From: Mechercharimyces sp. CAU 1602 | GTDB lineage: Bacteria; Bacillota; Bacilli; Thermoactinomycetales; JANTPT01 | DNA: 64,000 bases | Assembly: GCF_024753565.1 (NCBI RefSeq) | Contig: NZ_JANTPT010000001.1 | Coordinates: 1,595,336-1,659,335 of the forward strand | Reading direction: 5' to 3' | Shown here: piece after piece, positions 1 to 9,531 of the stretch | How the letters are laid out: every line of letters begins with the position of its first letter | Position numbering within the stretch: the first letter of the stretch is position 1 | Made by a program: the position numbers and the translations under genes | The notes under the pieces: model-generated | The model's database searches: none | What the model was told of the DNA's origin: nothing | The model's input: the letters and a program-made list of their open reading frames with translations, nothing else

Positions 1-22
1 ATACCCACCATTATCCTATATG

Positions 23-922
23 TCAAGCATCTCCTTTCAGATATAGGCTGGCGGTACAATCGGAACAGCCTTCGCAGACGACAATTCGCCCTTCAAAAAT
101 TTGTACCAAGGTACGGATCACATTCTCTTCAAGGTGACGCGAGTGTAAAATCACATGTGCCGGGGCCATCGTAAGCAGTGTACTTACCACCAAATCTTCG
201 TGTGAGTGTACCTGTTCCATCAGATCGGAAGATGGGCTCCCCTCTACTTCTACTTGTACTGGTGAACCCTCACGATCCAAGAGACGAAAACGACGTTGTC
301 CCACATGTAATACATGAACTAAAGGCATCTTTGATTCTTGGATCTGTACAAAGTACCGCAGTAATTGAATAAACTCTTTGTACTCCTGATCCAGCATATA
401 ATCTTCAATCGCCTTTTCTACCACCCGCTCTAGTGAACGCCGATACGACTTCATCCGAAAATGGAGAAAGCCATCCACCGCCACCTGCTGATGAGCAGCC
501 AAGAAATGGGCTACGCCACGTGCAACACGATCTTCGTATGTGAGCCGTACCCCCTTCTCTTTCTGTTTACGCTCTCGCTCACGGAGCAATAGATGCACAT
601 GCGCTTCAATTTCATCTGTCTCCTCTGGATGAGCATATTGAAACTGCTTCTGAATCAATGAACGTATAATAGCATGAGCCTTATATGAGAGAATATAATC
701 AGCAAGTGCTAGACCCAGACCATAGCGAAAGCGTAACTCACCCTTGTTATGCGTATGCAACTGACAGCGGAAGATCGTACGCTCATTCTCTTCATACATT
801 TCATATGTACAAGGATATCCAAGTCGAACTAACTTATCTAATTGGAGCTGTAAAGAGTCTCTCATCTGCCCTACATCATCTAACCCATATGCCGCTGGTA
901 ACGTTATGCGATAAGCATTCAT
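23..922 (-). CDS. ytxC: YtxC-like sporulation protein
   Basis: Soluble protein of about 299 residues resembling the YtxC family of endospore formers, whose biochemical role is not known. There is no signal peptide or membrane segment. The C-terminus carries a short Cys cluster (CEGCSDC) close to the end, which could bind metal, but that is inference. I chose the ATG at 922 because AAAGGAGA lies about 10 bases upstream; a longer frame begins at 949 but would put that ribosome site inside the gene. A sigma-E-like promoter lies 36-64 bases upstream, which fits expression in the mother cell. Family assignment rests on overall resemblance and is fairly secure; function is not. Confidence 0.8.
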   Translation of the reverse strand: MNAYRITLPAAYGLDDVGQMRDSLQLQLDKLVRLGYPCTYEMYEENERTIFRCQLHTHNKGELRFRYGLGLALADYILSYKAHAIIRSLIQKQFQYAHPEETDEIEAHVHLLLRERERKQKEKGVRLTYEDRVARGVAHFLAAHQQVAVDGFLHFRMKSYRRSLERVVEKAIEDYMLDQEYKEFIQLLRYFVQIQESKMPLVHVLHVGQRRFRLLDREGSPVQVEVEGSPSSDLMEQVHSHEDLVVSTLLTMAPAHVILHSRHLEENVIRTLVQIFEGRIVVCEGCSDCTASLYLKGDA

Positions 923-957
923 TCCCCGCCCTCTCCTTTGTCCAACCATTTACTCAT

Positions 958-986
958 ATTATATGGGCGACTACTAGAGAGTATAC
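958..986 (-). promoter_or_regulatory. Candidate sigma-E promoter of ytxC
   Basis: On the minus strand GTATACT (980-986) is followed after 14 bases by CATATAAT (958-965). This resembles the Bacillus sigma-E pattern (KMATATT, 14-15 bases, CATACAHT) with about three mismatches in total. The predicted start site is 25-30 bases before the ytxC ATG. Spacing is exact, sequence match is partial. Confidence 0.45.
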
Positions 987-1030
987 GCCGATCAAGCTAG
1001 GAGAGAGAGGAAAAAGCGCGAACACTTCTT

Positions 1031-1690
1031 TTAGAAATAAGATAATACCGATTCAATCCAGCTCATTGCCCATGTCCCTTCAACGAACAAACCATCAAAG
1101 AGAAACCATACGCACATAAGAGAAGCCATCCACAAAGAAAGACGTCCTAATACACGGTCTCCCCATCCCCCTGTGGGAAAATGTAGACCGATGCGTCCAA
1201 ATCCGATCCGAACGGACAGCGGCCACAAAAGTGGTACTCCCGCCGGGGTAAGCGAATCGGCTAACAAGTGCGAGGCATACCCTGCAACCATCGCTGGGAC
1301 CAGAACCGGGGACGCCAAATATGTAATACCCGCTACGGCTGCCAATGCAAGTAGCGAGTGTGTAAATGAACGGTGTGGAACAAAAGCAACCGATAAGGCA
1401 AATAAACCCGCCAACAATACCCACAAGGGAGCTTGATAAAAAAGGGAGAACAGCATGATCGCCACACCGACAAAGGCAAGTGCGAACGAACGCCATGATT
1501 TGCGCACACCCTGAAAGAGAAATTTATTAACCACGGAACCCTCATCATCAATATCTGGCAAAATTGAAGCAAGCGTTGCCACTACCACAGTAAGCACAGT
1601 GGCTACCGCATCCCCATGTACCGAATCTAATCCTGCTACAGCGACGCCAGACATGACACCAAGACCCCAATGAGTTTTACCTGTCACCAC
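1031..1690 (-). CDS. YdjM-family membrane-bound metal-dependent hydrolase
   Basis: Integral membrane protein of 219 residues with about five hydrophobic segments. It carries the motifs of the YdjM (DUF457) family: PDIDDEGS near residue 45, PHRSFTHS near 105, and HLLADSLTPAGVPLLWP near 141. The conserved His and Asp residues are thought to hold metal; the substrate is unknown. The start is a GTG at 1690 behind AAAGGAGGG; a second in-frame GTG follows directly and either could be used. E. coli ydjM is a LexA target, and a LexA-like box lies upstream here. Stands alone downstream of menC with no terminator evident between them. Confidence 0.75.
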   Translation of the reverse strand: MVTGKTHWGLGVMSGVAVAGLDSVHGDAVATVLTVVVATLASILPDIDDEGSVVNKFLFQGVRKSWRSFALAFVGVAIMLFSLFYQAPLWVLLAGLFALSVAFVPHRSFTHSLLALAAVAGITYLASPVLVPAMVAGYASHLLADSLTPAGVPLLWPLSVRIGFGRIGLHFPTGGWGDRVLGRLSLWMASLMCVWFLFDGLFVEGTWAMSWIESVLSYF

Positions 1691-1709
1691 TAAACCCTCC
1701 TTTCTATTA

Positions 1710-1723
1710 CAAACGTTTGTTTG
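1710..1723 (-). promoter_or_regulatory. LexA-like operator upstream of ydjM-type gene
   Basis: Read on the minus strand the site is CAAACAAACGTTTG. It matches the B. subtilis LexA box (CGAACRNRYGTTYC) at 12 of 14 positions. A TATGAT -10-like element sits just upstream (1733-1738), so the site would fall right after the start of transcription. Sequence match seen; LexA control is inferred. Confidence 0.35.
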
Positions 1724-1789
1724 TTTTCACTCATCATATCATGCTAGCAGCCGTTTTTCATTATGACAATGCAATATGAGCTCTATCCC

Positions 1790-2902
1790 TTACAGTTGCC
1801 TCTTTAGCGAGCGCACCGTAACCGCTCTTAATCGCTCCTCATCTATATGAAAGCCAATGCCCGTACCACTAGGTACACGAATCTTTCCCTGACTTACTTT
1901 CACCTCAGGCTTTGTTACATCTTGTTCCCAATAACGTGTCGATGCTGATAGATCTCCGGGTATCGTAAAATTGGGGAGTGTTGCCAAAGCAAGATGTTGC
2001 GCACGTGAAACACCTGACTCGAGCATTCCGCCTACCCAGACAGGCACCTTGTGGCGTGCACATAGATTATGGATGCGAATCGCTTCAGCAATCCCTCCTA
2101 CACGACCGATCTTGATACTCATCACCTGACAACTACCCAGTTCCAATGCGCGGCGAGCATCTTCAGCCGAGGTGATACTTTCATCCAAACAGATAGGAAT
2201 ACGCAGCTGCTTCGCCAAGGTGGCATGATCCACAATATCATCAGCAGCCAGCGGTTGTTCAATCATCGTTAGTTTATAAGGCTCCAACAAGCGAAGGTGA
2301 TCCAGGTCTGCCAAAGTATAAGCAGAGTTGGCATCAGCAATTAACATTAACTGTGGAAATCTTTGTCGCAAACAATGAATAAGATCCACATCACGTCCTG
2401 GTTTAATCTTTACTTTTACGCGTTCATACCCTTGATCATGGTGAAGATAAGAAACTTCCTCCACGATCTGTGCCAGGGATGCCTTTAGCCCAACTGTGGC
2501 ACCTGCTTTCACTTCACCCGGTTTCCCACCCATCAAAGATGAAAGAGCTACCCCTTGACGGCGAGCAAAAAGGTCCCAAACAGCTCCCTCAATGCCCGCT
2601 TTTGCCATCGGATTACGGCGGACAGGAGCAAATAGCTTACTCACCTCCCACACAGATGTGATGGTTACGCCTTGCAATAACGGAAGTAAAAAGTTGGTCA
2701 TCACATGCCAAGCGGTGGTAATCGTCTCCTCTGTGTACCACGGAGAAGAAAAAGCAACGCATTCCCCCCATCCCTTCGTTCCCAGCTCATCTTCTAACTC
2801 CACTAAAATTAAGTTTCTTTCTTCCACAGTGGTCAAGCTGTTTACAAATGGGGTTTTCAGCCGCATGCAAATGTGATGGAGCGTAGCAGAGCAAACCCTC
2901 AT
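1790..2902 (-). CDS. menC: o-Succinylbenzoate synthase MenC
   Basis: Enolase-superfamily enzyme of 370 residues that dehydrates SHCHC to o-succinylbenzoate in menaquinone synthesis. Catalytic elements are visible: the KxK motif in VKVKIKPGRD near residue 164, metal ligands in IADANSAY, IEQPLA and LDES, and the second-shell lysine in MSIKIGRVGG near 263. The ATG at 2902 overlaps the menE stop by four bases (ATGA) and follows AAAGGAGGAG, so translation is probably coupled. It is the last gene of the men cluster. Some relatives also racemise N-acylamino acids, but the position next to menE settles the role. Confidence 0.93.
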   Translation of the reverse strand: MRVCSATLHHICMRLKTPFVNSLTTVEERNLILVELEDELGTKGWGECVAFSSPWYTEETITTAWHVMTNFLLPLLQGVTITSVWEVSKLFAPVRRNPMAKAGIEGAVWDLFARRQGVALSSLMGGKPGEVKAGATVGLKASLAQIVEEVSYLHHDQGYERVKVKIKPGRDVDLIHCLRQRFPQLMLIADANSAYTLADLDHLRLLEPYKLTMIEQPLAADDIVDHATLAKQLRIPICLDESITSAEDARRALELGSCQVMSIKIGRVGGIAEAIRIHNLCARHKVPVWVGGMLESGVSRAQHLALATLPNFTIPGDLSASTRYWEQDVTKPEVKVSQGKIRVPSGTGIGFHIDEERLRAVTVRSLKRQL

Positions 2903-4389
2903 CTTTTCTCCTCCTTTATTAGCCTTTCTACGAGAAGGTGTCGCATTATTTTATTAGACGCATTACGCGGAATCTCAGAAACAACACGCACCTCTTTAGG
3001 CACTTTATAGGAAGCTAACGAAGCGGCACAATGTCGCCGCAATTCCTCTTCCTCTACACTTGAGTACAGGCTGACAAAAGCGATTGGCACCTGTCCCCAA
3101 TGTTTATCTGCTTGCGCTACTACGGCTACATCATGTACAGCCGGGTGTTGAGATATGATTGCTTCGATTTGTGCTGGGTAAATATTTTCTCCTCCAGAAA
3201 TAATCAAATCCTTACGGCGGTCCAGCACATAGAGAAACCCTTCCTCATCCACTTTGCCAATATCACCCGTATAAAACCAACCTTCTTGAAACACTTCTCT
3301 ATTTTTCTTTGGATGATTCCAATACCCTTTCATTACATTGGGGCCACGCACAGCAATCTCCCCGGCCTGTCCCACTGGCTGTTGCTCACCCTCTTTTACG
3401 ATGCACAGCTCCGCTGGAAATAAGGGTTTACCCGCTGATCCCAGTTTTCTCATCATATCTTCAGGTGCTAAAGTTGCCATTTGTGATGCCGTTTCTGTCA
3501 TCCCATATGTCTGGTATACAGGCAATTCTTTATCGCGACAACGCTCCAATAGATGAGTAGGTGCCGGGCCACCCCCTAACAACACACACCGCAGTGTATT
3601 CGGGCATGTTTTCCCATCCACATGATCCAGTAATTGCTGAATCATAGTACTTACCACAGAAATATGCGAGATTCGATCGTGACAGAGTGAGTGATGCACA
3701 CGCTCCACATCAAAGGAAGGATGAAGAACAACCCCCATCCCATAGATCACACTGCGCATCAAAATCGAAAAGCCACTCATATGAAATAAAGGGACACAGA
3801 CGAGCCATCGATCACTAGCATTGAGCCCCAGATTGAGAGCTGAACCAATCGCACTCCACCAATGATTTCCGTAGGTAAGCTGTACTCCCTTCGGGTCTCC
3901 AGTCGTCCCAGAGGTGTACATGATGGTAAATACTTCATCCAAACAGAAGTGATCCTTGATCGGCACATACCCCTCTTTTAATTGTGATAATTGAGAAAAA
4001 GAAGAGACGTGCAGTGCTGCTTCTTTACCCACTGCGATCGCTTGCGTGCTATATGTATCATCTGTGATCAAAAATGTAGCCTCCGCATCACGCACTTGAA
4101 ACAAACATTCTGCTTTCGCAAGGCGAGTATTAAGAGGAATAACAACAGCACCTAAGTAAGCCAGTGCATGAATACATTCTACCGTCACTTCTTTATTTCC
4201 CATCAAGAGCGCCACTCGATCTCCTTCCGCAATTCCCCACGCCGCTAACTTTGCCGCAACCACACTAACTCGCTCATGCAATTGTTCAAAAGTTACATTC
4301 CTGCCTTCATCCGAAATCATGGCGATTCGGTCTGGTGTGGTATGCGCTCTCTTTTTTAACCAGTTAGGCAACATCTGCTCTGATAACAT
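2899..4389 (-). CDS. menE: o-Succinylbenzoate-CoA ligase MenE
   Basis: Adenylate-forming ligase of 496 residues that activates o-succinylbenzoate with ATP and CoA. Visible motifs are the phosphate loop YTSGTTGDPKG near residue 163, YGMTET near 295, YTGDIG near 375 and the hinge region RRKDLIISGGENIYP near 390. The C-terminal catalytic lysine is in NKIMR. The ATG at 4389 has GGGGAG seven bases upstream; an in-frame GTG at 4407 has no usable ribosome site. A terminator-like hairpin separates it from menB, so menE and menC may be expressed at a lower level than the genes before them. Confidence 0.95.
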   Translation of the reverse strand: MLSEQMLPNWLKKRAHTTPDRIAMISDEGRNVTFEQLHERVSVVAAKLAAWGIAEGDRVALLMGNKEVTVECIHALAYLGAVVIPLNTRLAKAECLFQVRDAEATFLITDDTYSTQAIAVGKEAALHVSSFSQLSQLKEGYVPIKDHFCLDEVFTIMYTSGTTGDPKGVQLTYGNHWWSAIGSALNLGLNASDRWLVCVPLFHMSGFSILMRSVIYGMGVVLHPSFDVERVHHSLCHDRISHISVVSTMIQQLLDHVDGKTCPNTLRCVLLGGGPAPTHLLERCRDKELPVYQTYGMTETASQMATLAPEDMMRKLGSAGKPLFPAELCIVKEGEQQPVGQAGEIAVRGPNVMKGYWNHPKKNREVFQEGWFYTGDIGKVDEEGFLYVLDRRKDLIISGGENIYPAQIEAIISQHPAVHDVAVVAQADKHWGQVPIAFVSLYSSVEEEELRRHCAASLASYKVPKEVRVVSEIPRNASNKIMRHLLVERLIKEEKR

Positions 4390-4420
4390 ATGAGACTCCC
4401 CTTTCACTCCTATAAAAAAG

Positions 4421-4465
4421 TGATCAAAAACAGCTTAGCTCTCATCAGCCAGCTGTTTTTGATCA
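4421..4465 (-). terminator. Terminator-like hairpin between menB and menE
   Basis: A perfect 15-bp inverted repeat (TGATCAAAAACAGCT and its complement) surrounds a 15-base loop. On the minus strand it is followed at once by CTTTTTT. This is the shape of an intrinsic terminator, yet it lies inside the men cluster in the 109-base menB-menE gap. It should cause partial termination or protect the upstream mRNA. Confidence 0.75.
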
Positions 4466-4498
4466 TCATAATAGATCCATACTCACACTTGCTTCAAC

Positions 4499-5314
4499 TT
4501 ACGGAAAGCGAGGGAATTGACCGAAATCCGGCTTCCGCTTCTCTTTAAAGGCATTGCGACCTTCTTTTGCCTCTTCCGTGGTGTAATACAGAAGTGTCGC
4601 ATCTCCGCCTAACTGTTGTAGGCCGGCTAACCCATCGGTGTCGGCATTGAAAGAAGCTTTGAGGAAGCGTAACGCTGTCGGCGACTTTTCCAAGATCTCT
4701 TCTGCCCACTGTACCGTCTCCTCTTCAAGCTTGTCCAGTGGTACTACCGTGTTGACTAATCCCATATCCAGTGCTTCCTGCGCACTGTATTGACGACAGA
4801 GGAACCATATTTCACGTGCCTTTTTGTGGCCGATAATACGAGCCAAGTAACCTGCCCCATAGCCAGCGTCAAAGCTACCTACTTTAGGTCCAGTCTGACC
4901 AAAGATCGCATTATCGGCGGCAATAGTTAGGTCACATACGATATGTAACACATGTCCTCCGCCAATAGCATATCCGGAAACCATCGCGATAACAGGCTTT
5001 GGAATAACACGAATAAGGCGTTGCAAATCCAATACATTGAGGCGCGGGATCTGATCATCGCCTACATATCCGCCATGACCACGGACGGATTGGTCCCCAC
5101 CAGCACAAAATGCTTTGTCACCAGCTCCAGCTAATAAGATAACGCCAATATTAGAATCATCACGCGCATAAGAGAAGGCATCGATCAACTCATGAACCGT
5201 TCTTGGACGAAAAGAGTTGCGTACCTCTGGACGATTAATCGTCACTTTCGCAATACCGTTATATGTTTCATAAAGAATATCTTCATAGTTTCGTTCCGAC
5301 TTCCATTCAATCAT
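4499..5314 (-). CDS. menB: 1,4-Dihydroxy-2-naphthoyl-CoA synthase MenB
   Basis: Crotonase-fold enzyme of 271 residues that closes the naphthoquinol ring from o-succinylbenzoyl-CoA. Diagnostic stretches are [12 protein letters not shown] (residues 68-79), the oxyanion-hole region SGYAIGGGH near 114, and [15 protein letters not shown] near 155, which are specific to MenB rather than general enoyl-CoA hydratases. The ATG follows GGAGG eight bases upstream. It overlaps the end of menH by eight bases, so the two are translationally linked. Length is standard for Bacillus MenB. Confidence 0.96.
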   Translation of the reverse strand: MIEWKSERNYEDILYETYNGIAKVTINRPEVRNSFRPRTVHELIDAFSYARDDSNIGVILLAGAGDKAFCAGGDQSVRGHGGYVGDDQIPRLNVLDLQRLIRVIPKPVIAMVSGYAIGGGHVLHIVCDLTIAADNAIFGQTGPKVGSFDAGYGAGYLARIIGHKKAREIWFLCRQYSAQEALDMGLVNTVVPLDKLEEETVQWAEEILEKSPTALRFLKASFNADTDGLAGLQQLGGDATLLYYTTEEAKEGRNAFKEKRKPDFGQFPRFP

Positions 5315-6173
5315 GGGTGGAACCTCCTTCTCTGTTTAGACTAGATTGTGAATTAAGATACTGCATTACTATTTTATCAAAAACCTGCGTTTGTTCCACA
5401 TGAATTGCGTGACCAGCTTGTGAGATCTGCACCAGTTCAGCATATGGTAATTCCTTCTTCATTGCATCTGCTATCTGACAAAACTTATGATCCCACTCTC
5501 CCACCATGAGCAACACCGATATCGTTAAATTTTGTAACTTACTCCAGTATGAAGGTTGCGCCCCTGTTCCCATGCCACGTAAACTATTAGCTAAGCCGAG
5601 CGGGCGATGCTGCATACGTTCGGATCGAAGTCTGGCCCGAAGAGCAAGTGGCAGTTGTGTCTGGGTGCGGAAAAGCGGGATGTTTTCCCAATAAGATACG
5701 AATGAGTCCATCCCTTCTCGCTCAATTTGTTCCGCCAGACGATGATCTTGTTCTCTTCGTTTCTTTCGTTCCTCACACCGCTCCAACCCCGGCGAAGTGC
5801 TTTCTAAAAGAAGCGACTTCACGCGTTCTGGAAAAGTGAGGGCAAACGCAAGCGCCACTCGTCCTCCCATCGAGTATCCCAAGAGATGGGTATGATCGAT
5901 CTGAAGACGATCCAGAATGCAGCAAAGATCTATAAGAACTTGCTCCATTGAGTAATGTGATATTTCAGCTGGTGTATCTGTTTTTCCATGCCCAGGAAAG
6001 TCTACCATCACAAGTTGATAATGCTTCTCCCAACTGGGGATGAACGAGGACCAGGTACGAGTAGAGCCCGTAAACCCATGTAACAACAACAGAGGTTCAC
6101 CTTCTCCTCTTACTTCCACATAATAGTGAAATCCATTCACATCAATACGGATTTCCTCACCCCCTACCCTCAT
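5307..6173 (-). CDS. menH: SHCHC synthase MenH (alpha/beta hydrolase)
   Basis: Alpha/beta-hydrolase of 288 residues that removes pyruvate from SEPHCHC in menaquinone synthesis. The oxyanion region [10 protein letters not shown] lies near residue 29, the nucleophile elbow GYSMGG near 100, the acid Asp in GEWDHKF near 228 and the His in [10 protein letters not shown] near 253. The start ATG at 6173 lies inside menD, giving a 17-base overlap; its ribosome site is weak, so coupling from menD is likely. The N-terminus is slightly long and a later start (GTG before NGFHYY) is possible. Position between menD and menB supports the name. Confidence 0.9.
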   Translation of the reverse strand: MRVGGEEIRIDVNGFHYYVEVRGEGEPLLLLHGFTGSTRTWSSFIPSWEKHYQLVMVDFPGHGKTDTPAEISHYSMEQVLIDLCCILDRLQIDHTHLLGYSMGGRVALAFALTFPERVKSLLLESTSPGLERCEERKKRREQDHRLAEQIEREGMDSFVSYWENIPLFRTQTQLPLALRARLRSERMQHRPLGLANSLRGMGTGAQPSYWSKLQNLTISVLLMVGEWDHKFCQIADAMKKELPYAELVQISQAGHAIHVEQTQVFDKIVMQYLNSQSSLNREGGSTHD

Positions 6174-7920
6174 ACTGACAAGCTTGCTCTACAGCTTCCC
6201 ACATCTGACGATGTATGTTTGCGTTAAATGTTCGTTCCGTTCGGACTTCAATCACATTTAGACCCCCGGTTTGGATCGCTGTCTGAACTCGAGGTGTGAG
6301 CGCCTCCCCTTCTACAACTCGCTGAAAAGTTCCTTCATACATGCGAACCACGGCCTCATAATCTAAGCCGAGGGGAGTTCCAAACAAGGTTTCAAAGTGG
6401 GCTTCCTGCTTTGCTTGTGGGAGAAAGGAAAAAATCCCACCTCCATCGTTATTAACCACGACGATAGTGAGCGAAAGTGGATACAGTTTAGCAGCGATCA
6501 ACCCGTTTAAATCATGATAGAAAGATAAGTCACCCACAACAAGCACAACCGCCTCTTCTCTCAACGCACTTACACCCAGAGCAGTAGAAACAAGCCCATC
6601 AATCCCATTAACTCCACGGTTAGCCATTACCTGTATCGGGCTGCCCCCACTGTGGAGAAAAGTGTCCAAATCGCGTATAGGCATACTATTACCTACAAAC
6701 AGCGTTGCATCTGGTGGCAATGCCTCAATCACTTCATGCATGATTTTCCCTTCAAAGTGATGGTTGCTTCCTCCAAAATCAGAAACGACCATCCGTGCAT
6801 CCCGATTGCGTCTCCCCCATTCCATCTCCCATTCTTCGTTTGCTCGTATAGCAGGTTGAGTAGTCAGTTGACTTACTAACTGCCCACAAAACGATACGGG
6901 ATCTGTCCATATCACTTCCTGCACCAATAAGGTGGGGTCTCGCCAACCATTTCCGTCATCAACCATCCATGTCTCCACTTGAGGATGTACTTGCAAAAAC
7001 TGTAACAACGGCTTAGAAACAGGCATTGCCCCGAAGCGAAGAACCAGTTGTGGTGACAAACGCTTATCTTTTAACCCGTGACGCAAAAAGGCATCATAAC
7101 TATCTATTATCCATTCACTCGTCATGCCACCTCTACGCACCTGCGACAACGGATCAGCAAGCAGTGGATATCGCAAATACTCCGCCAAGTGGACCAGAGT
7201 TTGTGCTAACTCTCTATCCTCTTGAGGACCGCATATAATTAATCCACGTTCGATCTCCCGTAACCGCTTCAACAAAGGCTCCATTTGCACTAGCTCCATA
7301 TGTTTACTTCCCGCCGTCACGGTTACATATGGATTGCCCTCACTTCTCCCTTCCCGCCACAATTCTGGGGCATCTAAACGCGGTATCAGTGGTTCTCGCA
7401 ATGGAAAATTGAGATGAACCGGTGCTTGTGGCGTCACTGTAGCCGATGAAAACGAACGAGCTGCCACAGTGCGGGCATAACGCTTCATGGTTGGGGAAGC
7501 TTCAGGGAGGGCAACTTCTTGATACCACTTCACGAAAGATCCGTATAGTCCCTGCTGACGCATGGTTTGAGGCGCACCCACCTCACGTAATTCATGAGGA
7601 CGGTCAGCAGTTAATACCAGTAAAGGTATACGGGAGTGCCACGCTTCTGCAATCGCTGGGTAATAATTAGCAGCTGCAGTACCAGAAGTACAGAGCAAGC
7701 CTACCGGCCTTTTCTCTGCTTTCGCCATTCCCAATGCAAAAAAGGCGGCTGAACGCTCATCTACATGCATCCATATCTGAATCTGAGGATGGGCGGCAAA
7801 TAACATAGCAAGGGGAGTCGATCGAGAACCAGGACTAACCACCACATGCTTTAAGCCCAACCGTGCCCACTCATCTACAAATGCAGCCAAATAATACGTC
7901 AATTCATCTTGATGATTCAC
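6157..7920 (-). CDS. menD: SEPHCHC synthase MenD
   Basis: Thiamine-diphosphate enzyme of 587 residues that adds succinic semialdehyde (from 2-oxoglutarate) to isochorismate, the first committed step to menaquinone. The N-terminal ThDP-binding half has VSPGSRSTPL near residue 27. The C-terminal half has the GDLSFYHDLNGL cofactor motif near 445, then VVNNDGGGIFSFLPQ. The start is GTG at 7920, which overlaps the menF stop by four bases (GTGA). Length is normal for the family. Confidence 0.95.
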   Translation of the reverse strand: MNHQDELTYYLAAFVDEWARLGLKHVVVSPGSRSTPLAMLFAAHPQIQIWMHVDERSAAFFALGMAKAEKRPVGLLCTSGTAAANYYPAIAEAWHSRIPLLVLTADRPHELREVGAPQTMRQQGLYGSFVKWYQEVALPEASPTMKRYARTVAARSFSSATVTPQAPVHLNFPLREPLIPRLDAPELWREGRSEGNPYVTVTAGSKHMELVQMEPLLKRLREIERGLIICGPQEDRELAQTLVHLAEYLRYPLLADPLSQVRRGGMTSEWIIDSYDAFLRHGLKDKRLSPQLVLRFGAMPVSKPLLQFLQVHPQVETWMVDDGNGWRDPTLLVQEVIWTDPVSFCGQLVSQLTTQPAIRANEEWEMEWGRRNRDARMVVSDFGGSNHHFEGKIMHEVIEALPPDATLFVGNSMPIRDLDTFLHSGGSPIQVMANRGVNGIDGLVSTALGVSALREEAVVLVVGDLSFYHDLNGLIAAKLYPLSLTIVVVNNDGGGIFSFLPQAKQEAHFETLFGTPLGLDYEAVVRMYEGTFQRVVEGEALTPRVQTAIQTGGLNVIEVRTERTFNANIHRQMWEAVEQACQYEGRG

Positions 7921-9326
7921 TCAGGCCGCACCCCCAGAGCAGACAGCATCGGGCGAAATTTTGTCTGCGTCTCGAGATATTCACACACAGGATTAGAATC
8001 ACCCATGATACCTCCACCTGCAAACAGAGAGGCATAATTATCACGCAACAATCCCGATCGGATAGCAACGACAAACTCCCCATCCCCATACTGATCAATC
8101 CAACCAATCGGTGCAGCGTACCAACCACGATCCCATTTTTCCTCTTGGCGAATCACCTCAAGTGCACGAGCAGAAGGATGCCCCCCAAGCGCAGGTGTCG
8201 GATGCATTTGTGCTACAACATCTAGCAATGTTAGCTCTTTTTTGATCTGTCCAGAAACGGGAGTATACAAATGCTGGTAATCTCTTAGTTTCAGCAGAAC
8301 AGGTGCCTCTGGAACATCGACCTCCCCACACATCGCAGTATATGCTTCCGTAATTTTACGAACCACTACCGCATGCTCTTCTCGGTTTTTCTGGTCATGA
8401 AGGAGCTCATCACCTAGGTATTTATCCTCAGACGGCGACTTTCCACGACGAGTAGTTCCCGCTAGACAGGTTGAGAGAAGTTCATCTTCCTTCTTTTTGA
8501 CCAACCTTTCTGGGGTTGCCCCAATAAAACAGTCTCCTTCGCGCTCGAACGCAAACAAATAACTTCCCGATTGTTCATCAGCAAGTCGCTTCAATACGTG
8601 CTCCGCCTGTAGAGAATGCTCCAATGATAACCTTAACTCCCGTGCGATCACTGCCTTATCCAACTCACTCGTACGTACTGCATAAGCGACATTGGCAACG
8701 GCATTTAAATACGCTTCCGGCGCAACTTCCTCTACCGTATAACAACTAGAAGGGGGGTTCAATCCCTTCGTGCATCGATGCTGAAGGAGTTCGTTCCACT
8801 CGTGCTGCCAGCGTACACGTTCATCTTCCATCTTCATTCCCGGCATAAGGATACGATTCATTGTCAGCCATGTCCCTGTGCTGGTTGCACTTAAGAGGAA
8901 GGTAGGCAACACCATCGAAGCAGACTTATACTTTTCCCACAGTACATCTTTTTCCTTTAACGGATCAAAAGAAAACCCACCGAGAAGGAGCGGCCCCACT
9001 CCCACTTGATCCGTTTTCTTATCCACAAAGCTGCGCTCCAACAGTGTTGACCATTTAGTCTGCACAAACTGAAAGCGCGTCTCATTTTCTTCTGTCTCTA
9101 TTATATATTCATAGCCCAAACCAACCAAAGTAAGATCGTTTGTAGGAGTTCCCCAAAATGCACGCTTTCCACCATAATGTTCTTTTCCAGCATGAAAAAA
9201 CACAAGCGGCGAAACTCCCTCTACCCGTTCGGAAACACTGAGCAATACGGGCTGACCTGTTTGGTTAGCTTGCGCAAAAGCTTCTGTACTCAAATCCACG
9301 ATTGTTGAATATTGTGTTGCTGTCAC
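7917..9326 (-). CDS. menF: Isochorismate synthase MenF
   Basis: Chorismate-binding enzyme of 469 residues that converts chorismate to isochorismate. The C-terminal catalytic domain shows AGTTRRGKSPSED near residue 288, ELLHDQKNREEH, HPTPALGGHP near 373 and the closing stretch FAGGGIMGDSNP near 436. The first gene of the minus-strand men cluster, it starts with GTG behind GAGGGAG. The alternative, an isochorismate synthase for siderophores (DhbC type), is unlikely because of the four-base overlap with menD. Confidence 0.93.
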   Translation of the reverse strand: MTATQYSTIVDLSTEAFAQANQTGQPVLLSVSERVEGVSPLVFFHAGKEHYGGKRAFWGTPTNDLTLVGLGYEYIIETEENETRFQFVQTKWSTLLERSFVDKKTDQVGVGPLLLGGFSFDPLKEKDVLWEKYKSASMVLPTFLLSATSTGTWLTMNRILMPGMKMEDERVRWQHEWNELLQHRCTKGLNPPSSCYTVEEVAPEAYLNAVANVAYAVRTSELDKAVIARELRLSLEHSLQAEHVLKRLADEQSGSYLFAFEREGDCFIGATPERLVKKKEDELLSTCLAGTTRRGKSPSEDKYLGDELLHDQKNREEHAVVVRKITEAYTAMCGEVDVPEAPVLLKLRDYQHLYTPVSGQIKKELTLLDVVAQMHPTPALGGHPSARALEVIRQEEKWDRGWYAAPIGWIDQYGDGEFVVAIRSGLLRDNYASLFAGGGIMGDSNPVCEYLETQTKFRPMLSALGVRPE

Positions 9327-9531
9327 ATTGCTCCCTCACGATCTATATAACCCCAGTATTCTCTCTCGTATTTTAGCATACTTTCACATCTCATTTCCTG
9401 TCAATCTAAGTAGTCCTTCCCGTCCTCTTCAATCGGCAATCATCTTGATGTAAAATGAATAAGCACTCACATGCTGCCGCTTTTTTCTCATCTATCTCTT
9501 GTTTAATATACTTGTAGTAAGGAGAATCATT
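9327..9531. promoter_or_regulatory. Divergent menF / menA intergenic region
   Basis: This 205-base gap must hold the promoters for both the minus-strand men genes and menA. On the plus strand TTCAAT, 17 bases, TAAAAT is a weak sigma-A-like pair near 9430-9457. I found no convincing operator. Boundaries of any promoter are not resolved. Confidence 0.4.
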
